Shown: positions 7,494 through 16,421 of the stretch, one piece after another | Position numbering within the stretch: position 1 is the first letter of the stretch | Layout: each line of letters begins with the position of its first letter | Assembly: GCA_033794685.1 (NCBI GenBank) | Contig: JARAYZ010000002.1 | Strand: one strand, 5' to 3' | Length of the DNA: 64,000 bases | Origin: Lentzea sp033794685 | GTDB lineage: Bacteria; Actinomycetota; Actinomycetes; Mycobacteriales; Pseudonocardiaceae | Notes under the pieces: generated by a model | The model's database searches: none | The model's input: the letters and a program-made list of their open reading frames with translations, nothing else | Told to the model about the DNA's origin: nothing | Made by a program: the position numbers and the translations under genes

Positions 7494-9568
7494 TGATCCC
7501 CCTGCACCAGCAGCGCTACCGGATAGGTGTCGAGCAACGAGGCCAGGTCCGCGGTCGCCGGACGCCCGGTGAGGACGTCCGTCCACTTGGTACCCGGCAA
7601 CGGCAGAACCGTGTCCTGCCAACCCTTCTGCTCCAGCCCGACCGGCAGCCGCGTCGCCACGGTGATCACACCGGAGCGTTCGAACGCCAGCACGTGCTCG
7701 GCGGCCGGGCCCTCGGCGTGCAGCGGGCGGTAACCGTGCAGCCCGCGCTTGCGCACGTGCAACGCCTTCTGCACCACGAGGAGCTTCGCCGCGCCCGAGT
7801 CGTCGACCTCGGGCAGCCAGCCGGACTCGATGCGCGCCAACAGGTCCCGGCGCACGTCGTAGTCGACCGGCCGGCGGTTGTCCGGGTCGACCAGCGAGAA
7901 GTCCCACAGTTCGGTGCCCTGGTACACGTCCGGCACGCCGGGCGCGGTGAGCTGGACCAGCTTCTGCCCCAGCGAGTTCGACCAGCCGGGAGCCTTGAGC
8001 CGTTCGGCGAACGCGGCGACCTCGGGCTCGTTCAACACCTTCGCGGGCCACGCGGCCACCTCGGCGTCGAACTCGGCGTTCCGGTCGACCCACGACGTCT
8101 TGATCTTCGCTTCGCGGGAGGCCTTCTCCAGGTACTGGCCCAGGCGCTCCTCGGTGAGCGGCCACGCGCCGACGAGCGACTGCCAGGCCAGCCGGTTCAG
8201 CGACGGCTCGGAGAGGCCGTGCTTCGCGCTCATCGCGGCCTCGAACGCCAGGTACTCGTTCGGGATCTCCGCCAGGACGGCGAGCCGCGCCCGGACGTCC
8301 TCCGAGCGCTTGGTGTCGTGCGTGGACAGCGCGGTCATCGCGGCCGGCTCCGCCGACTCACGCCGGGCCGCACGCTGGTGGAACTCGCCGACGGGCAACC
8401 CGAAGCGGTCCGGCGAACCGCCGACCTCGTTGAGCGCCACGAAGTTCGTGTACCGGTAGAACGCGGTGTCCTCGGTGCCCTTCGCGACGACCATGCCGGA
8501 CGTCTGCTGGATCCTGGTCGCCAGCTCACCGTGCGGGTCGGCGCGGACCTGCTCGTCCAACGCGCGCACAGCGGACGACTTCGACAGCGCGACCGCGGTC
8601 TCCCAGTGGCGCAGACCTTCCGGCAGGTACGACCGGTACACCGGGAAGTTGACCATCACCTCGGCGACGGCCCGGCACGCGTCCTCGAACTCGACGCCCT
8701 GCACCAGCCGGGCGATGCGGCGCACCTCGGCCACCAGGATCGAGTCCGCGACCTGCTGCCGTGACGCGTGTTCGATCTCGTGGAAGTCACCGCTGAAAGC
8801 ATCCCTGGACGCGATGAACACGCCGCAGATCTCACGCAACGCGTCGTAGCCCGTGGTGCCGTCGACCGGCCAGCTCTGCGGCAGCGACTCGTCCGGCCCG
8901 AGGATCTTCTCCACGACGAGCCAGCCGTCGAAGTGCTCGCGCAACCGCCGGAAGTAACCGCCGGGGTCGGCGAGCCCGTCCGGGTGGTCGATGCGCAACC
9001 CCGTGACACCCCACGACAACACCGCCCGGTGCGTCGCCTCGAACACCTCCGGGTCCTCGACCCGGATCGCCGCGAGCTCGGTGATGTCGAAGAACCTGCG
9101 GTAGTTCAGCTCCGTGTTGCCACGCCGCCAGTTCGCCTTCAGGTAGTGCTCGTGGACCTCGTCCTCGGCGTCCTCGCCGAGCACCGGCAGCAGCACCTTG
9201 CCCGACGACCAGTCGATGTCGAAGAACCGCGCGTACTTCGAGGCCTGCCCGTGTTCGAGGACGTCCTCCCACCACGGGTTCGGCACGACCATGTGGTTCG
9301 GCACGATGTCCACGACCAGCCCGAGGTCGAGCTCCTCCAGGCGGGCCTGCAGCGCGACCCGCCCGGTGTCGCCACCGAGCTCGGGACGCGCCTTCGTCGG
9401 ATCGGTGACGTCGTAGCCGTGCGTCGAACCCTCCCGCGCGTCGAGCATCGGCGACGCGTACAGCGCGCCGACGCCCAGGCGCGCCAGGTAGTCCGCGACG
9501 GCGGCGGCGTCGGCGAAGGTGAAGGACGGGGTGAACTGGACGCGGTACGTCGAGGACGGCGCGCCCAT
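7490..9568 (-). CDS. treY: maltooligosyl trehalose synthase
   Basis: A 692-residue GH13 intramolecular transglucosidase that converts the reducing-end alpha-1,4 bond of a maltodextrin into an alpha,alpha-1,1 bond. The family start STYRVQFTPSFTFADAA is followed by the YASPM segment, VVDIVPNHM, the nucleophile region GLRIDHPDGL (Asp194), the acid/base segment VVEKILGPDESLP (Glu220) and the LSTHDTKRSEDVR motif. At 692 residues it is somewhat shorter than the common 750-800. ATG 9568 shares one base with the treX stop (TGATG), and its own stop overlaps the treZ GTG, so the three genes are one tightly coupled operon. Confidence 0.95.
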   Translation of the reverse strand: MGAPSSTYRVQFTPSFTFADAAAVADYLARLGVGALYASPMLDAREGSTHGYDVTDPTKARPELGGDTGRVALQARLEELDLGLVVDIVPNHMVVPNPWWEDVLEHGQASKYARFFDIDWSSGKVLLPVLGEDAEDEVHEHYLKANWRRGNTELNYRRFFDITELAAIRVEDPEVFEATHRAVLSWGVTGLRIDHPDGLADPGGYFRRLREHFDGWLVVEKILGPDESLPQSWPVDGTTGYDALREICGVFIASRDAFSGDFHEIEHASRQQVADSILVAEVRRIARLVQGVEFEDACRAVAEVMVNFPVYRSYLPEGLRHWETAVALSKSSAVRALDEQVRADPHGELATRIQQTSGMVVAKGTEDTAFYRYTNFVALNEVGGSPDRFGLPVGEFHQRAARRESAEPAAMTALSTHDTKRSEDVRARLAVLAEIPNEYLAFEAAMSAKHGLSEPSLNRLAWQSLVGAWPLTEERLGQYLEKASREAKIKTSWVDRNAEFDAEVAAWPAKVLNEPEVAAFAERLKAPGWSNSLGQKLVQLTAPGVPDVYQGTELWDFSLVDPDNRRPVDYDVRRDLLARIESGWLPEVDDSGAAKLLVVQKALHVRKRGLHGYRPLHAEGPAAEHVLAFERSGVITVATRLPVGLEQKGWQDTVLPLPGTKWTDVLTGRPATADLASLLDTYPVALLVQGDQ

Positions 9569-11694
9569 CAGCCCACCCGCTGCAGCACGACGAGCGACCG
9601 CGCGGTCAGCGTGAGCTGCCCGGACGCCGCCACCGGCTTCTCACTGCCGCCGACCTGACCGGTCGTGGTGTCCACGACGACCCTCCACTCCGGACCGTAC
9701 TCGGCCTCCGGCAGCGTCACCTCGATGTCCTCGTAGTGCGCGTTGAACGCCATGAGGAACGAGTCGTCGGTCACGCGCATGCCACGCGAGTCGAGGTCGG
9801 GGATGCCCTCGCCGTTGAGGAAGACGACGATGCACTTGCCGAGGTCGTCCTCCCAGTTCTGCTCGGTCATCTCCTCACCGGCGGGCGTGAACCACGCGAT
9901 GTCGCGCAGCTCGTCACCCTTGCGGATCGGCCGCCCCGCGAAGAACCTGCGGCGCCGGAACACCGGGTGCGCCTTGCGGAACGCGGCGAGCGCCGAGGTG
10001 AACTCGGCGAGCTCGGCGTTGGCCTCCAGCAACGACCAGTCGACCCACGAGACCTCGTTGTCCTGGCAGTACGCGTTGTTGTTGCCGTTCTGCGTGCGGC
10101 CGAACTCGTCGCCGTTCACGATCATCGGCACGCCCTGCGAGAGCAACATCGTCGCCATCAGGTTGCGCCGCTGCCGGCGCCGGAGCGTGAGGATCTCCTC
10201 GTCGTCCGTCGGGCCCTCGACACCGCAGTTCCAGGACCGGTTGTGGCTCTCGCCGTCCTGGTTGTCCTCGCCGTTGGCCTCGTTGTGCTTGTCGTTGTAC
10301 GACACCAGGTCGTTCAGCGTGAAGCCGTCGTGCGCCGTCACGAAGTTGATCGACGCGTACGGCCGGCGGCCGTCGTCCTGGTAGAGATCGCTGCTGCCGG
10401 TGATGCGCGACGCGAACTCACCGAGCGTCGCCTGCTCACCGCGCCAGAAGTCCCGCACGGTGTCGCGGTACTTGCCGTTCCACTCCGTCCACAGTGGAGG
10501 GAAGTTGCCGACCTGGTACCCACCGGGACCGACGTCCCACGGCTCCGCGATCAGCTTGACCTGCGACACCACCGGGTCCTGCTGCACGACCTCGAAGAAC
10601 GTCGCCAGCCGGTCCACGTCGTAGAACTCGCGGGCCAGCGTCGCCGCGAGGTCGAACCGGAAACCGTCGACGTGCATCTCGGTGACCCAGTACCGCAACG
10701 AGTCCATGATGAGCTGCAACGTGTGCGGAGACCGCACGTTCAGCGAGTTACCGGTACCCGTGTAGTCCGTGTAGTACTTCGGGTCGTCGTCTTCCAGCCG
10801 GTAGTACGACTCGTTGTCGATACCGCGCATCGACAGCGTCGGCCCGAGGTGGTTGCCCTCCGCCGTGTGGTTGTAGACGACGTCGAGGATGACCTCGATG
10901 CCCGCCTGGTGCATGGCGCGCACCATGCCCTTGAACTCCTGCACCTGGTTGAGCGGCAACGCCGAGTAGCCGTCGTGCGGCGCGAAGAACCCGATCGTGT
11001 TGTAACCCCAGTAGTTGCTGAGCCGGCGCTCCTGCAACGTGTGATCGTTCACGAACTGGTGAACCGGCATCAGCTCGACCGCCGTGATGCCCGTCTTGAT
11101 GAGGTGATCGATCATCACCGGATGCGCGAGACCCGCGTACGTGCCACGCAGGCGCGGCGGGATCTCCGGGTGGTCGATGGTGAGACCGCGAACGTGCGCC
11201 TCGTAGATGACGCTCTCGTTGTACGGCGTCTTCGGCAGCCTGTCGTTCGTCCAGTCGAAGAACGGGTTCACCACCACGGACTTCGGCACGTGGGGCGCGG
11301 AGTCGGTGTCGTTGCGCTCGTCCGGCGAACCGAACTTGTACCCGTACAGCGCCTCGTCCCACGCCATGCCGTTCGAGATGGCCTTGGCGTACGGGTCGAT
11401 CAGCAGCTTGTTGGGGTTGCACCGCAGGCCGCGGGAGGGGTCGTGCGGACCGTGCACGCGGTATCCGTACCGCTGGCCGGGACCGATGCCCAGCAGGTAG
11501 CCGTGGTGGACGAAACCGTCCACCTCCGGCAGCCTCACACGTGTCTCTGTGCCGTCGTCGTCGAAGAGGCAGAGCTCGACGTACTCCGCGACCTCGGAGA
11601 AGAGGGCGAAATTCGTGCCTACGCCGTCATATCCAGCGCCAAGCGGGTAGGGCCTACCAGGCCAGGGTCGCACGATGCTGTTGCTCCTCGTCAC
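9568..11694 (-). CDS. treX: glycogen debranching enzyme TreX/GlgX
   Basis: A 708-residue GH13 isoamylase-type debranching enzyme that removes alpha-1,6 branches from glycogen and feeds linear maltodextrin to TreY. The N-terminal CBM48 domain begins with WPGRPYPLGAGYDGVGTNFA. The barrel shows VILDVVYNHTAEG, VDGFRFDLAATL (nucleophile Asp), LIAEPWDVGPGG (acid/base Glu) and FVTAHDGFTLND (third Asp). GTG 11694 has no Shine-Dalgarno but a TAGCTA-like -10 just upstream, which suggests leaderless initiation. A GTG at 11673 preceded by GAGGAG is the alternative and matches the usual GlgX N-terminus better. It is first gene of the treXYZ set, possibly co-transcribed with the small gene at 11743. Confidence 0.95.
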   Translation of the reverse strand: MTRSNSIVRPWPGRPYPLGAGYDGVGTNFALFSEVAEYVELCLFDDDGTETRVRLPEVDGFVHHGYLLGIGPGQRYGYRVHGPHDPSRGLRCNPNKLLIDPYAKAISNGMAWDEALYGYKFGSPDERNDTDSAPHVPKSVVVNPFFDWTNDRLPKTPYNESVIYEAHVRGLTIDHPEIPPRLRGTYAGLAHPVMIDHLIKTGITAVELMPVHQFVNDHTLQERRLSNYWGYNTIGFFAPHDGYSALPLNQVQEFKGMVRAMHQAGIEVILDVVYNHTAEGNHLGPTLSMRGIDNESYYRLEDDDPKYYTDYTGTGNSLNVRSPHTLQLIMDSLRYWVTEMHVDGFRFDLAATLAREFYDVDRLATFFEVVQQDPVVSQVKLIAEPWDVGPGGYQVGNFPPLWTEWNGKYRDTVRDFWRGEQATLGEFASRITGSSDLYQDDGRRPYASINFVTAHDGFTLNDLVSYNDKHNEANGEDNQDGESHNRSWNCGVEGPTDDEEILTLRRRQRRNLMATMLLSQGVPMIVNGDEFGRTQNGNNNAYCQDNEVSWVDWSLLEANAELAEFTSALAAFRKAHPVFRRRRFFAGRPIRKGDELRDIAWFTPAGEEMTEQNWEDDLGKCIVVFLNGEGIPDLDSRGMRVTDDSFLMAFNAHYEDIEVTLPEAEYGPEWRVVVDTTTGQVGGSEKPVAASGQLTLTARSLVVLQRVG

Positions 11695-11742
11695 AGAGAA
11701 CTAGCTACCCGCCGACCCTATCCATCTAATCCTGGTTAAGCA

Positions 11743-12045
11743 TCACACTCGTTCGTGTGCAAGAACCAGCTGCCCACGTGCGGCCGTGAGCAAGGTGCGC
11801 GCCTCCTGGATCTCCACGTACTTCAGGTGTTCACAAGCCGCCTCCGCGCACGCCAGGGCGTACTGCAAGGCGGTGTTGTCCTCCACGGGACCTGCGTCCC
11901 GCAGCGCGTCACGCAGCGATTCCTCCGCGCGCCGTGCCCCGACCACCGGGTCGCCGAGTGCGGTCGGTCTCACCGAAGCGAGAACCTGTTCGACGGCCAG
12001 TTCAAGCACGCCGGTCGATGTCCGCGTGCCCACGGCTGAGCTCAT
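11743..12045 (-). CDS. small all-helical hypothetical protein
   Basis: A 100-residue soluble protein predicted to be almost entirely alpha-helical and Ala-rich (ALQYALACAEAACEHLKYVEI; ARTLLTAARGQLVLAHERV), with no membrane segment or known motif. ATG 12045 has GGAGGTG nine bases upstream. An in-frame TTG at 12063 overlaps that site and is less likely. It sits between malQ and treX on the same strand, 48 bases before treX, with a small hairpin at its 3' end (CACACTCGTTCGTGTG). A place in the maltodextrin-trehalose operon is likely from position; function is not known. Confidence 0.65.
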   Translation of the reverse strand: MSSAVGTRTSTGVLELAVEQVLASVRPTALGDPVVGARRAEESLRDALRDAGPVEDNTALQYALACAEAACEHLKYVEIQEARTLLTAARGQLVLAHERV

Positions 12046-12139
12046 TTGGTACGCCACCTCCAAGAACGTTCGTCTTCCGCCGTCCGGTGACGGCCTTACA
12101 ATACCCCTCAGGTCTATGACCTGCCGTTACGCAAAAGTT

Positions 12140-13954
12140 TCATCTTTCGCGGTTGCGGAGTGGCCGGGTTACTTCCCGGACCCGTGGGAAAAATTCGTCC
12201 AGCGCCACGGGTAGGGGAATTCTCCAGTTCGGGTGCTCGTCGATCGTGCCCGGCACGTTGGGCTGCCGGGTTTCCCGCAGAGCGTCCTGAGGTGAAGTCA
12301 GGACCAACGCGCAGGGTGACTGCGCGAGCAGTTCGTGGGCGCCCTCGACCCGGTCCGCCGCTGTGACGCCCTCCTGGCGCATCAACTCGTCGAAGTCGGG
12401 GCCGTCCGGGCCCGCGAAGAACGTCGCCGCGGTCGGCAGGTCGTGCGTGGAGATGCTGGCCATCTGGTTGGGATTCCACTGCGACGGCGGGATCAGGGGG
12501 TGGCCCTCGGCGTAGTAGTCGCGCTGGAAGTAGAGGACGGCGCTGGTCAGCATGCCGTTCTCCTGCAAGGTCTTGGTGACGATCGGCTCGACCGTGCCGA
12601 GGTCCTCGCCCACCACGACCGCGCCGGCCCGGTACGCCTCCAGCGCGAGCACGCCGAGCATGGCGTCCGCGTCGTAGTGGACGTACGTGCCGCGCGACGG
12701 CGGCTCGCCCGGCGGGATCCACCAGAGCCGCCACAGGCCCGCGACGTGGTCGATGCGGATGCCGTCCGCGTGCTTCAGGACGCTGCGCAGCACCTGCCGG
12801 AACGGCCGGTAGCCGGTCTCGGCGAGCCGGTCGGGGCGCCACGGCGGCAGGCCCCAGCCCTGGCCGTCCGCGCTGAACTGGTCGGGGGGCGCGCCGACCG
12901 TGACGTCGATGGCGAACGCGTCCGCGTCGGCGAAGGTGTCCGCGCCGCCGGGGGCGACGCCCACCGGGAGGTCGTGGATGACGCCGATGGCCATGCCGGC
13001 CTCGTGCGCGGCGAGCCGCACGTCCTGCAGCTGGCGGGTGCAGAGGTGCTGGAGCCAGGCGTAGAAGCCGACCCGTTCCGCGGGCGGTGCCTCGTGGCCC
13101 TCCGGCCACTCGCGCCAGTCCGCGCCGTGGATCTCGGCGAGCGCGCAGTAGGTCGCGAACTTCTCCAGGTCGGCGTCCATCTCGACCTCGCCGCCGGGGA
13201 AGAGCAGCTCGAGGGCCTGCTTCTTCGCCTCCCAGACGGCGTCGTAGTCGATCAGGTCCTGGTTCTCGGGCTTGAGGTCGCGGATGAGCTGCCGGGTGCG
13301 CGGGCAGGCCGACAGGAACTCGGCGGTGTCGGTGACGCGCAGGTACAGCGGGTTCGCGAACCGGCGGGTGGTCGGCGAGTACGGCGAGCGTTCGACGGGG
13401 TGCGTCGGTGCCGGGGCCTGCACGGGGTTGACCAGCACGACGCCGGCGTCGAGTTCGAGGGACGAGCGGCGCGCGATCGTGGCGAGGTCGGCGAAGTCGC
13501 CCATCCCCCACGACTCCTTGGAGCGCGCGGCGTAGAGCTGCAGCATCCAGCCCCAGGCGTGCGGGACGTCCGGCAGCGTCCTGGGGGCGACGGCGAGCGT
13601 GACGGTCTGCTCCGGCGTCACCACGCGGTGCCAGCCGAGCGGTACCGAGTCGGGCAAGTGCCGTTCGACGGCGAACGAGGTGCCGTCCTCGAGCTCGACG
13701 GTCGCCGGCCCCTGCAGGTCGTACGTCTCGTACTCGCGGATGACGATCGTGGGCGGGAGCTTCTGCTCGGCCCGGCGCCGCTCGACGTCGGCGAGCGCGC
13801 GGGCGACCGAGTCCTCAGTGGACGCGTCGACACCGAACTGCGCGAGGACCTTGACGACGACCTCGGGATCGACGACGACCTCTTGCTGGTCCGCGTTTTC
13901 GTACCGAGTGGCCACACCCCATGCGTCGGCCAGCCGCGCCACCAACTTCTCCAC
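12140..13954 (-). CDS. malQ: 4-alpha-glucanotransferase (amylomaltase)
   Basis: A 604-residue GH77 enzyme that transfers alpha-1,4-glucan segments between maltodextrins. Domain order: a roughly 130-residue N-terminal actinobacterial extension, then the catalytic barrel beginning at WGWMLQLYAARSKESWGMGDFADL. Conserved sites are DGIRIDHVAGL (nucleophile Asp), VVGEDLGTVEP (acid/base Glu) and STHDLPT (third Asp). The GTG at 13954 follows TAGCTTGTAGTC directly, a good -10 element for leaderless transcription, and no Shine-Dalgarno is present. MalQ would lengthen or trim glucan chains for TreX/TreY, which lie just downstream on the same strand. Confidence 0.93.
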   Translation of the reverse strand: MEKLVARLADAWGVATRYENADQQEVVVDPEVVVKVLAQFGVDASTEDSVARALADVERRRAEQKLPPTIVIREYETYDLQGPATVELEDGTSFAVERHLPDSVPLGWHRVVTPEQTVTLAVAPRTLPDVPHAWGWMLQLYAARSKESWGMGDFADLATIARRSSLELDAGVVLVNPVQAPAPTHPVERSPYSPTTRRFANPLYLRVTDTAEFLSACPRTRQLIRDLKPENQDLIDYDAVWEAKKQALELLFPGGEVEMDADLEKFATYCALAEIHGADWREWPEGHEAPPAERVGFYAWLQHLCTRQLQDVRLAAHEAGMAIGVIHDLPVGVAPGGADTFADADAFAIDVTVGAPPDQFSADGQGWGLPPWRPDRLAETGYRPFRQVLRSVLKHADGIRIDHVAGLWRLWWIPPGEPPSRGTYVHYDADAMLGVLALEAYRAGAVVVGEDLGTVEPIVTKTLQENGMLTSAVLYFQRDYYAEGHPLIPPSQWNPNQMASISTHDLPTAATFFAGPDGPDFDELMRQEGVTAADRVEGAHELLAQSPCALVLTSPQDALRETRQPNVPGTIDEHPNWRIPLPVALDEFFPRVREVTRPLRNRER

Positions 13955-14059
13955 GACTACAAGCTATGTCACAGCCCGGTCCGCATTACCAGAGCAAATG
14001 GTCCCTGGTCACCCGAAGGGTGCAGGCCGGTCGGGACACCTACGCAGAGATGCATTTAC

Positions 14060-14479
14060 TTAGACATCCGATGCTTCACCTGGAATAGACACGACCGCTT
14101 CGACCTCGACGAGAAAGTCGGGCCCGAACAACGCGGCGACCTGAACCAGCGTGCTGGCCGGGTTGGGCACGTCCCCCAGCGCGGGACGCAGGATTTCGTC
14201 ACGGACGTCGCGAATGGTCTGAACCTCCGACGCGTCCATGACGAACCAGGTGAACTTGACGACATCCGACCAGTTCGCGCCCAAACCTCGAATGATGTGA
14301 TGAAGATTGCCGAGCGCCTGCCGCGTCTGCGCCGCCAGGTCGTCCACCCCGACCACGCATCCCCTGGCGTCGACCGCGACCTGACCGGAGACGAACGCGA
14401 GCGTGCCGGTGACCGTCACGGCGTGGGCGTAGCCGGGGGTGGTGGGCAGGTCGGGCAGTTCGGTCAGGCGCTGGGGCAT
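14060..14479 (-). CDS. RidA/YjgF-family protein
   Basis: A 139-residue RidA-superfamily protein. The core shows GTLAFVSGQVAVDARG, then QTRQALGNLHHIIRGLGANWSDVVKFTWFV and a C-terminal NPASTLVQVAALFGPDFLVEVEAV, the usual strand-helix layout of the trimeric fold. The Arg that binds the imine carboxylate in true RidA (motif R-x-A/T) is replaced by PASTLVQV, so this may be an Rid paralogue rather than a 2-aminoacrylate deaminase. It starts 13 bases after the LacI-family gene on the same strand, so the two are probably one transcript. Confidence 0.8.
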   Translation of the reverse strand: MPQRLTELPDLPTTPGYAHAVTVTGTLAFVSGQVAVDARGCVVGVDDLAAQTRQALGNLHHIIRGLGANWSDVVKFTWFVMDASEVQTIRDVRDEILRPALGDVPNPASTLVQVAALFGPDFLVEVEAVVSIPGEASDV

Positions 14480-14492
14480 GGCGCCACAGTAC

Positions 14493-15413
14493 TCAGGCAG
14501 CGGGTCCGCTCGAGTTGCGCACGACCAGCCGCACCGAGTGCTCCGCCGGTTCGATCTCCCCGCCTCTGATCAGCGTGAACAGGTCGGCCACCGCCCGCTC
14601 CCCCTGCTCCTTGGCGGCTCCCTCGACGGAGGTCAGCCCGACGACGCGGGTGAGCTCCTGCCCGTCGAGCGACACGATCGACACCTCGTCCGGCACCGCG
14701 CGCCCGTCCCGCTGCATGCGCAGGAAGATCCCGACGGCCGCGGCGCCGTTCGAGCTGATCACCGCGGTGGGCAGGCGTTCGCCGTCGAGCAGCACATCGA
14801 CCACCTGCTCGCCGCCGTCGACGGTCGGCGAGCACCACACCGTCCACTCGGGACGCACGGAGAGTCCGGCGGCGACCAGGATCTCGTCGTACGACTCGTC
14901 CACTCCGTCGGCGAGCACCAGTGCCACCTCGCGGTGTCCCAGGGTCAGCAGGTGGGTGACGGCGGTCCGCAGCGCGTGGCGGAGATCGGTGTCGTCGACC
15001 GTGACGTGCGGGACCTCCAACGACTCCAGCGCCGTCTGTTCCGCTGAGGACAGCGACATCGACAGCAGCAGCACACCGTCCACACGGCGGCCGAGCGGCA
15101 GCTCGTCGAAGAACTTCGCGCGCGCGTCCGCGTCGCCCAGGACGTAGAGCAGCACGTCGTAGCCGGCCTGCCGCAACGCGCCCTCCGCGCCCGCGAGCAC
15201 CGGGCTGACCTCGGACGTCAGCACCGCGATCGCGTACCGGCGGCCACCGGCCAAAGAGGAGGCGTCGCGGGCGATCGCGTACTTCATCCGCCGCGCGATC
15301 TCGCTCACGTGCTGCCGGGTCGCCTCGGACACGCCCGGTTCGCCACGCAGGGCACGCGATACGGTCGCAGCGGACACCCCTGCGGCCTTGGCCACGTCGG
15401 ACATGCTGGTCAC
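14493..15413 (-). CDS. LacI-family transcriptional regulator
   Basis: A 306-residue repressor: N-terminal HTH (MSDVAKAAGVSAATVSRALRG) with the hinge helix, then a periplasmic-binding-protein-like sensor domain for a sugar ligand, with the DGVLLLS and SSNGAAAVG segments of the family. GTG 15413 or ATG 15404 are the sensible starts. The GTG leaves only 22 bases to the divergent peroxiredoxin gene, so at least one of the two transcripts is probably leaderless. Position next to malQ/treXYZ suggests control of maltodextrin or trehalose genes, but this is inference from neighbourhood only. Confidence 0.88.
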   Translation of the reverse strand: MTSMSDVAKAAGVSAATVSRALRGEPGVSEATRQHVSEIARRMKYAIARDASSLAGGRRYAIAVLTSEVSPVLAGAEGALRQAGYDVLLYVLGDADARAKFFDELPLGRRVDGVLLLSMSLSSAEQTALESLEVPHVTVDDTDLRHALRTAVTHLLTLGHREVALVLADGVDESYDEILVAAGLSVRPEWTVWCSPTVDGGEQVVDVLLDGERLPTAVISSNGAAAVGIFLRMQRDGRAVPDEVSIVSLDGQELTRVVGLTSVEGAAKEQGERAVADLFTLIRGGEIEPAEHSVRLVVRNSSGPAA

Positions 15414-15435
15414 GGCCCGAGCGTATTGGAGATCC

Positions 15436-15885
15436 ATGAAGCCCGGCGACCTCGCCCCCGACTTCTCCCTGCCCGACCAGGACGGCACCGAGCGCAAGCT
15501 GTCCGAACTGCTCGAGGACGGCCCGGTCGTGCTGTTCTTCTACCCCGCCGCGATGACGTCCGGGTGCACGGCGCAGAGCTGCCACTTCCGCGACCTCGCC
15601 GCCGAGTTCGCCGAGGCGGGCGCGCAGCGCGTCGGGATCTCGATGGACGACGTGGCCAAGCAGAAGCAGTTCGCCGAGCTGAACGGCTTCGACTACCCGC
15701 TGCTCTCCGACGTCGCGGGCGAGGTGGCGGAGCAGTTCGGCGTGAAGCGCCGGTTCGGCATCACCCCGGTCAAGCGGCACACGTTCGTCATCGGCGCCGG
15801 CCGCGAGATCATCGAGGTGATCAAGAGCGAGTTCTCCATGAACGCGCACGCCGACAAGGCGCTGGCGGCTCTCAGGAGTCGGTGA
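15436..15885 (+). CDS. bcp: peroxiredoxin, BCP/PrxQ type
   Basis: A 149-residue thiol peroxidase that reduces hydrogen and organic peroxides. ATG 15436 has TGGAGAT upstream. The active-site segment FFYPAAMTSGCTAQSCHFRD has the peroxidatic Cys and, five residues on, the resolving Cys typical of the PrxQ/BCP subgroup. The later DYPLLSDVAGEVAEQFGVK and TFVIGAGREI motifs complete the fold. It diverges from the LacI gene, and its 3' end overlaps the convergent gene at 15872 by 14 bases. Confidence 0.92.
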   Translation: MKPGDLAPDFSLPDQDGTERKLSELLEDGPVVLFFYPAAMTSGCTAQSCHFRDLAAEFAEAGAQRVGISMDDVAKQKQFAELNGFDYPLLSDVAGEVAEQFGVKRRFGITPVKRHTFVIGAGREIIEVIKSEFSMNAHADKALAALRSR

Positions 15886-16378
15886 TCGTCAGCACGCCGT
15901 AGGGCCCGGAAGCCTTGCCCTCGCGGACAGTGGTGCCGTCGACGGTGTACTTGCCGTGCACCTCGGCGCCGTCCGGGCCCGCGACCACCACGAGCATCAC
16001 GGACTTCGAGGCGTTGTCGGCGGGCACCTCGACGGTGCGCGTCCACGGCAGCGTCACGCCCGGCTCGTTGTGGATGGACGTGCCGACGGTCGCGGTGACG
16101 TTGAAGGCCTTGCCGGTGCCGGTCACCTCGAACACGACGACCCGTTTCGCGGGTGCGGCGGGCTGTTCGGGCACCACCGCGGGCGGCGGCGGCCCTGCTT
16201 CCGGCTCAGCCTGCTGAACGGCGTCGCGCACCGCCTCCACCGCACGAGGCCCGTACATCACGCCGCCGACGGCCAGCAGCGCGAGGACGAGCAGGAAGAT
16301 CCACGGGCCCTTCCGCGTCTTGGGCGCGTCGCCGTACAACGGCGGTGCGACGCCGTACTCCGGTGGCTGCTGCGACAT
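15872..16378 (-). CDS. single-pass membrane protein, MmpS-like fold possible
   Basis: A 168-residue protein. A short Pro-rich cytosolic N-terminus (SQQPPEYGVAPPLYGDAP) precedes one membrane helix (residues about 25-41, WIFLLVLALLAVGGVMY), a Pro/Ala linker and an extracellular beta-rich domain. That domain (VVVFEVTGTGKAFNVTATVG... TLPWTRTVEVPADNASKSVMLVVVAG) resembles the MmpS/small secreted beta-sandwich proteins of actinobacteria, which often partner with RND or other export systems. No such transporter is adjacent. It is monocistronic; the role is unknown. Confidence 0.65.
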   Translation of the reverse strand: MSQQPPEYGVAPPLYGDAPKTRKGPWIFLLVLALLAVGGVMYGPRAVEAVRDAVQQAEPEAGPPPPAVVPEQPAAPAKRVVVFEVTGTGKAFNVTATVGTSIHNEPGVTLPWTRTVEVPADNASKSVMLVVVAGPDGAEVHGKYTVDGTTVREGKASGPYGVLTITDS

Positions 16379-16421
16379 GGTGACCCCCTTGTCAGTGAGG
16401 TCGATCCGCTGTCTCCCGCCG

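Noticed and set aside
5898..7496. 532-codon plus-strand open frame across treZ
   Set aside because: Antisense to treZ, low-complexity Val/Arg/Asp composition, no ribosome-binding site and no domain.
9736..11739. 667-codon plus-strand open frame across treX
   Set aside because: It is the antisense shadow of treX: very Arg/Val/Asp-rich, no motif, and treX has complete GH13 motifs on the other strand.
12335..14569. 744-codon plus-strand open frame across malQ and ridA
   Set aside because: It spans two recognisable minus-strand genes and their gap, the typical sign of a GC-rich antisense frame.
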